A DNA stretch of 5,692 bases from Actinomycetes bacterium. GTDB taxonomy: Bacteria; Actinomycetota; Actinomycetes; Actinomycetales; Beutenbergiaceae. The stretch lies in the NCBI GenBank assembly GCA_021793935.1, contig JAJYRV010000149.1, positions 1-5,692 on the forward strand, written 5' to 3'. Position numbers and translations under genes: made by a program. This document shows, piece by piece, positions 5,175 to 5,692 of the stretch (positions are counted from its first letter, which is position 1; the number at the start of each line of letters is the position of its first letter). A model generated the notes under the pieces. It made no database searches, had not been told where the DNA came from, and saw only the letters and a program-made list of their open reading frames with translations.

Positions 5175-5692
5175 TCACCTGAACCTGGGGATTTCCGGAG
5201 AGGGGGCTGGGTCTTTTCGCGTCTCGAGGTCGTACGTCACCCGCACGAGCCCATCACTTGCCGTGGCGTGGTGGCCGCGCAGGGTGAGGTGGACCTCGGC
5301 GTCAACCTCTCCGAACAGGCGATGGCCGCGGCCGAGGAGGATCGGCGCGATGGACACAGTGATTTCGTCGATGAGCTCCGCGGCGAGGAAGGACTGGATG
5401 GTCTGCCCGCCGTCGATGTAGGCGCGCCGCGCGCCCAGGCCGCTGAGGAGCGCGGCCGCCTCCCCAACGCCGCGGGCGAGTTGGATGCGGGGATCGCTCG
5501 GAAGGCTCGTGCTCAGCACGATCACAGGTTTACCGGTGAAGGGCCACTCATCGAAGCCCGCGACGGTTTCGTAGGTGCGGCGGCCCATGACAACCGCGTC
5601 GACGGAAGGAAAGAAGGTCTCCCACTCCCGGGCGGGATGATCCGTGGCGGAGCCGGTATGGGCTTTTGGCGCCGGGTCGGTGAGAGATCGGA
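5175..5692 (-). CDS. RibD C-terminal/dihydrofolate-reductase-like reductase (N-terminus beyond window)
   Basis: The frame is open to the right edge and about 171 codons are visible. By comparison with family members of roughly 180-200 residues, only about 15-20 N-terminal residues, including the usual 'SLDGxIA' motif, are missing. The readable part starts in a Ser/Asp/Pro-containing stretch. It continues through 'EWETFFPSVDAVVMGRRTYE' (cofactor-side core), 'KPVIVLST', the 'YIDGG' NADPH-binding loop, 'FLAAELIDEITVSIAPILLG' and 'GRGHRLF', then ends in a Pro-rich tail. The family uses NAD(P)H to reduce pterin-, pyrimidine- or unknown small substrates. Most stand-alone actinobacterial members are of unknown substrate, so I do not assign it as the housekeeping folA or ribD. 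An internal ATG at 5588 falls in the middle of the conserved core and is not the start. The stop lies 12 nt before birA, whose ribosome-binding site sits directly after it. Confidence 0.9.
   Translation of the reverse strand, partial: RSLTDPAPKAHTGSATDHPAREWETFFPSVDAVVMGRRTYETVAGFDEWPFTGKPVIVLSTSLPSDPRIQLARGVGEAAALLSGLGARRAYIDGGQTIQSFLAAELIDEITVSIAPILLGRGHRLFGEVDAEVHLTLRGHHATASDGLVRVTYDLETRKDPAPSPEIPRFR

Noticed and set aside
5175..5588. Reductase as a complete 137-residue protein starting at 5588
   Set aside because: The ATG is the Met inside 'VVMGRRTYE', a conserved core motif, and the frame stays open with family-like residues to the window edge.
1..5692. tRNA/rRNA genes, CRISPR arrays, insertion sequences or attachment sites
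   Set aside because: I saw no spaced direct repeats, transposase or integrase motifs, terminal inverted repeats or tRNA-like folds. The window is almost fully covered by coding genes.

Overview
The window is GC-rich DNA with strong third-position G/C bias. Every real gene reads on the minus strand. An Rv1264-type class III cyclase, an HTH-less biotin protein ligase, frequent GTG/TTG starts, short gene overlaps and a Pro/Ser-rich envelope protein all point to a high-GC actinobacterium (Actinomycetota). I cannot place it to genus from sequence alone.

Read in the direction of transcription (right to left) there are two gene groups. The first is a likely operon of a RibD-C/dihydrofolate-reductase-like reductase (cut at its N-terminus by the window edge), birA, and a class III adenylate cyclase with an N-terminal regulatory domain. 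The gaps between these genes are 12 and 6 nt. They look like chromosomal metabolic and signalling genes.

A 112-nt intergenic stretch (3197-3308), clearly more AT-rich than its surroundings, separates the groups. It holds nested short inverted repeats and a candidate -10 hexamer placed for leaderless transcription.

The second group is a signal-transduction operon: an OmpR/PhoB-type response regulator; a complete HAMP sensor histidine kinase 2 nt downstream; a small membrane-anchored or secreted protein with a Pro/Ser-rich linker and an extremely acidic Asp-rich tail; and a second sensor histidine kinase whose start overlaps the acidic gene by 8 nt. The window ends just past the second kinase's HAMP domain, before its catalytic core.

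The most interesting part is this second group. Two kinases are encoded after one visible regulator, and the small acidic extracytoplasmic protein appears translationally coupled to the second kinase. A reasonable but unproven model is that the acidic protein acts outside the membrane as a cation-, peptide- or wall-interacting partner of one or both kinases. The rest of the window is ordinary. I found no mobile elements, CRISPR arrays, RNA genes or convincing intrinsic terminators.
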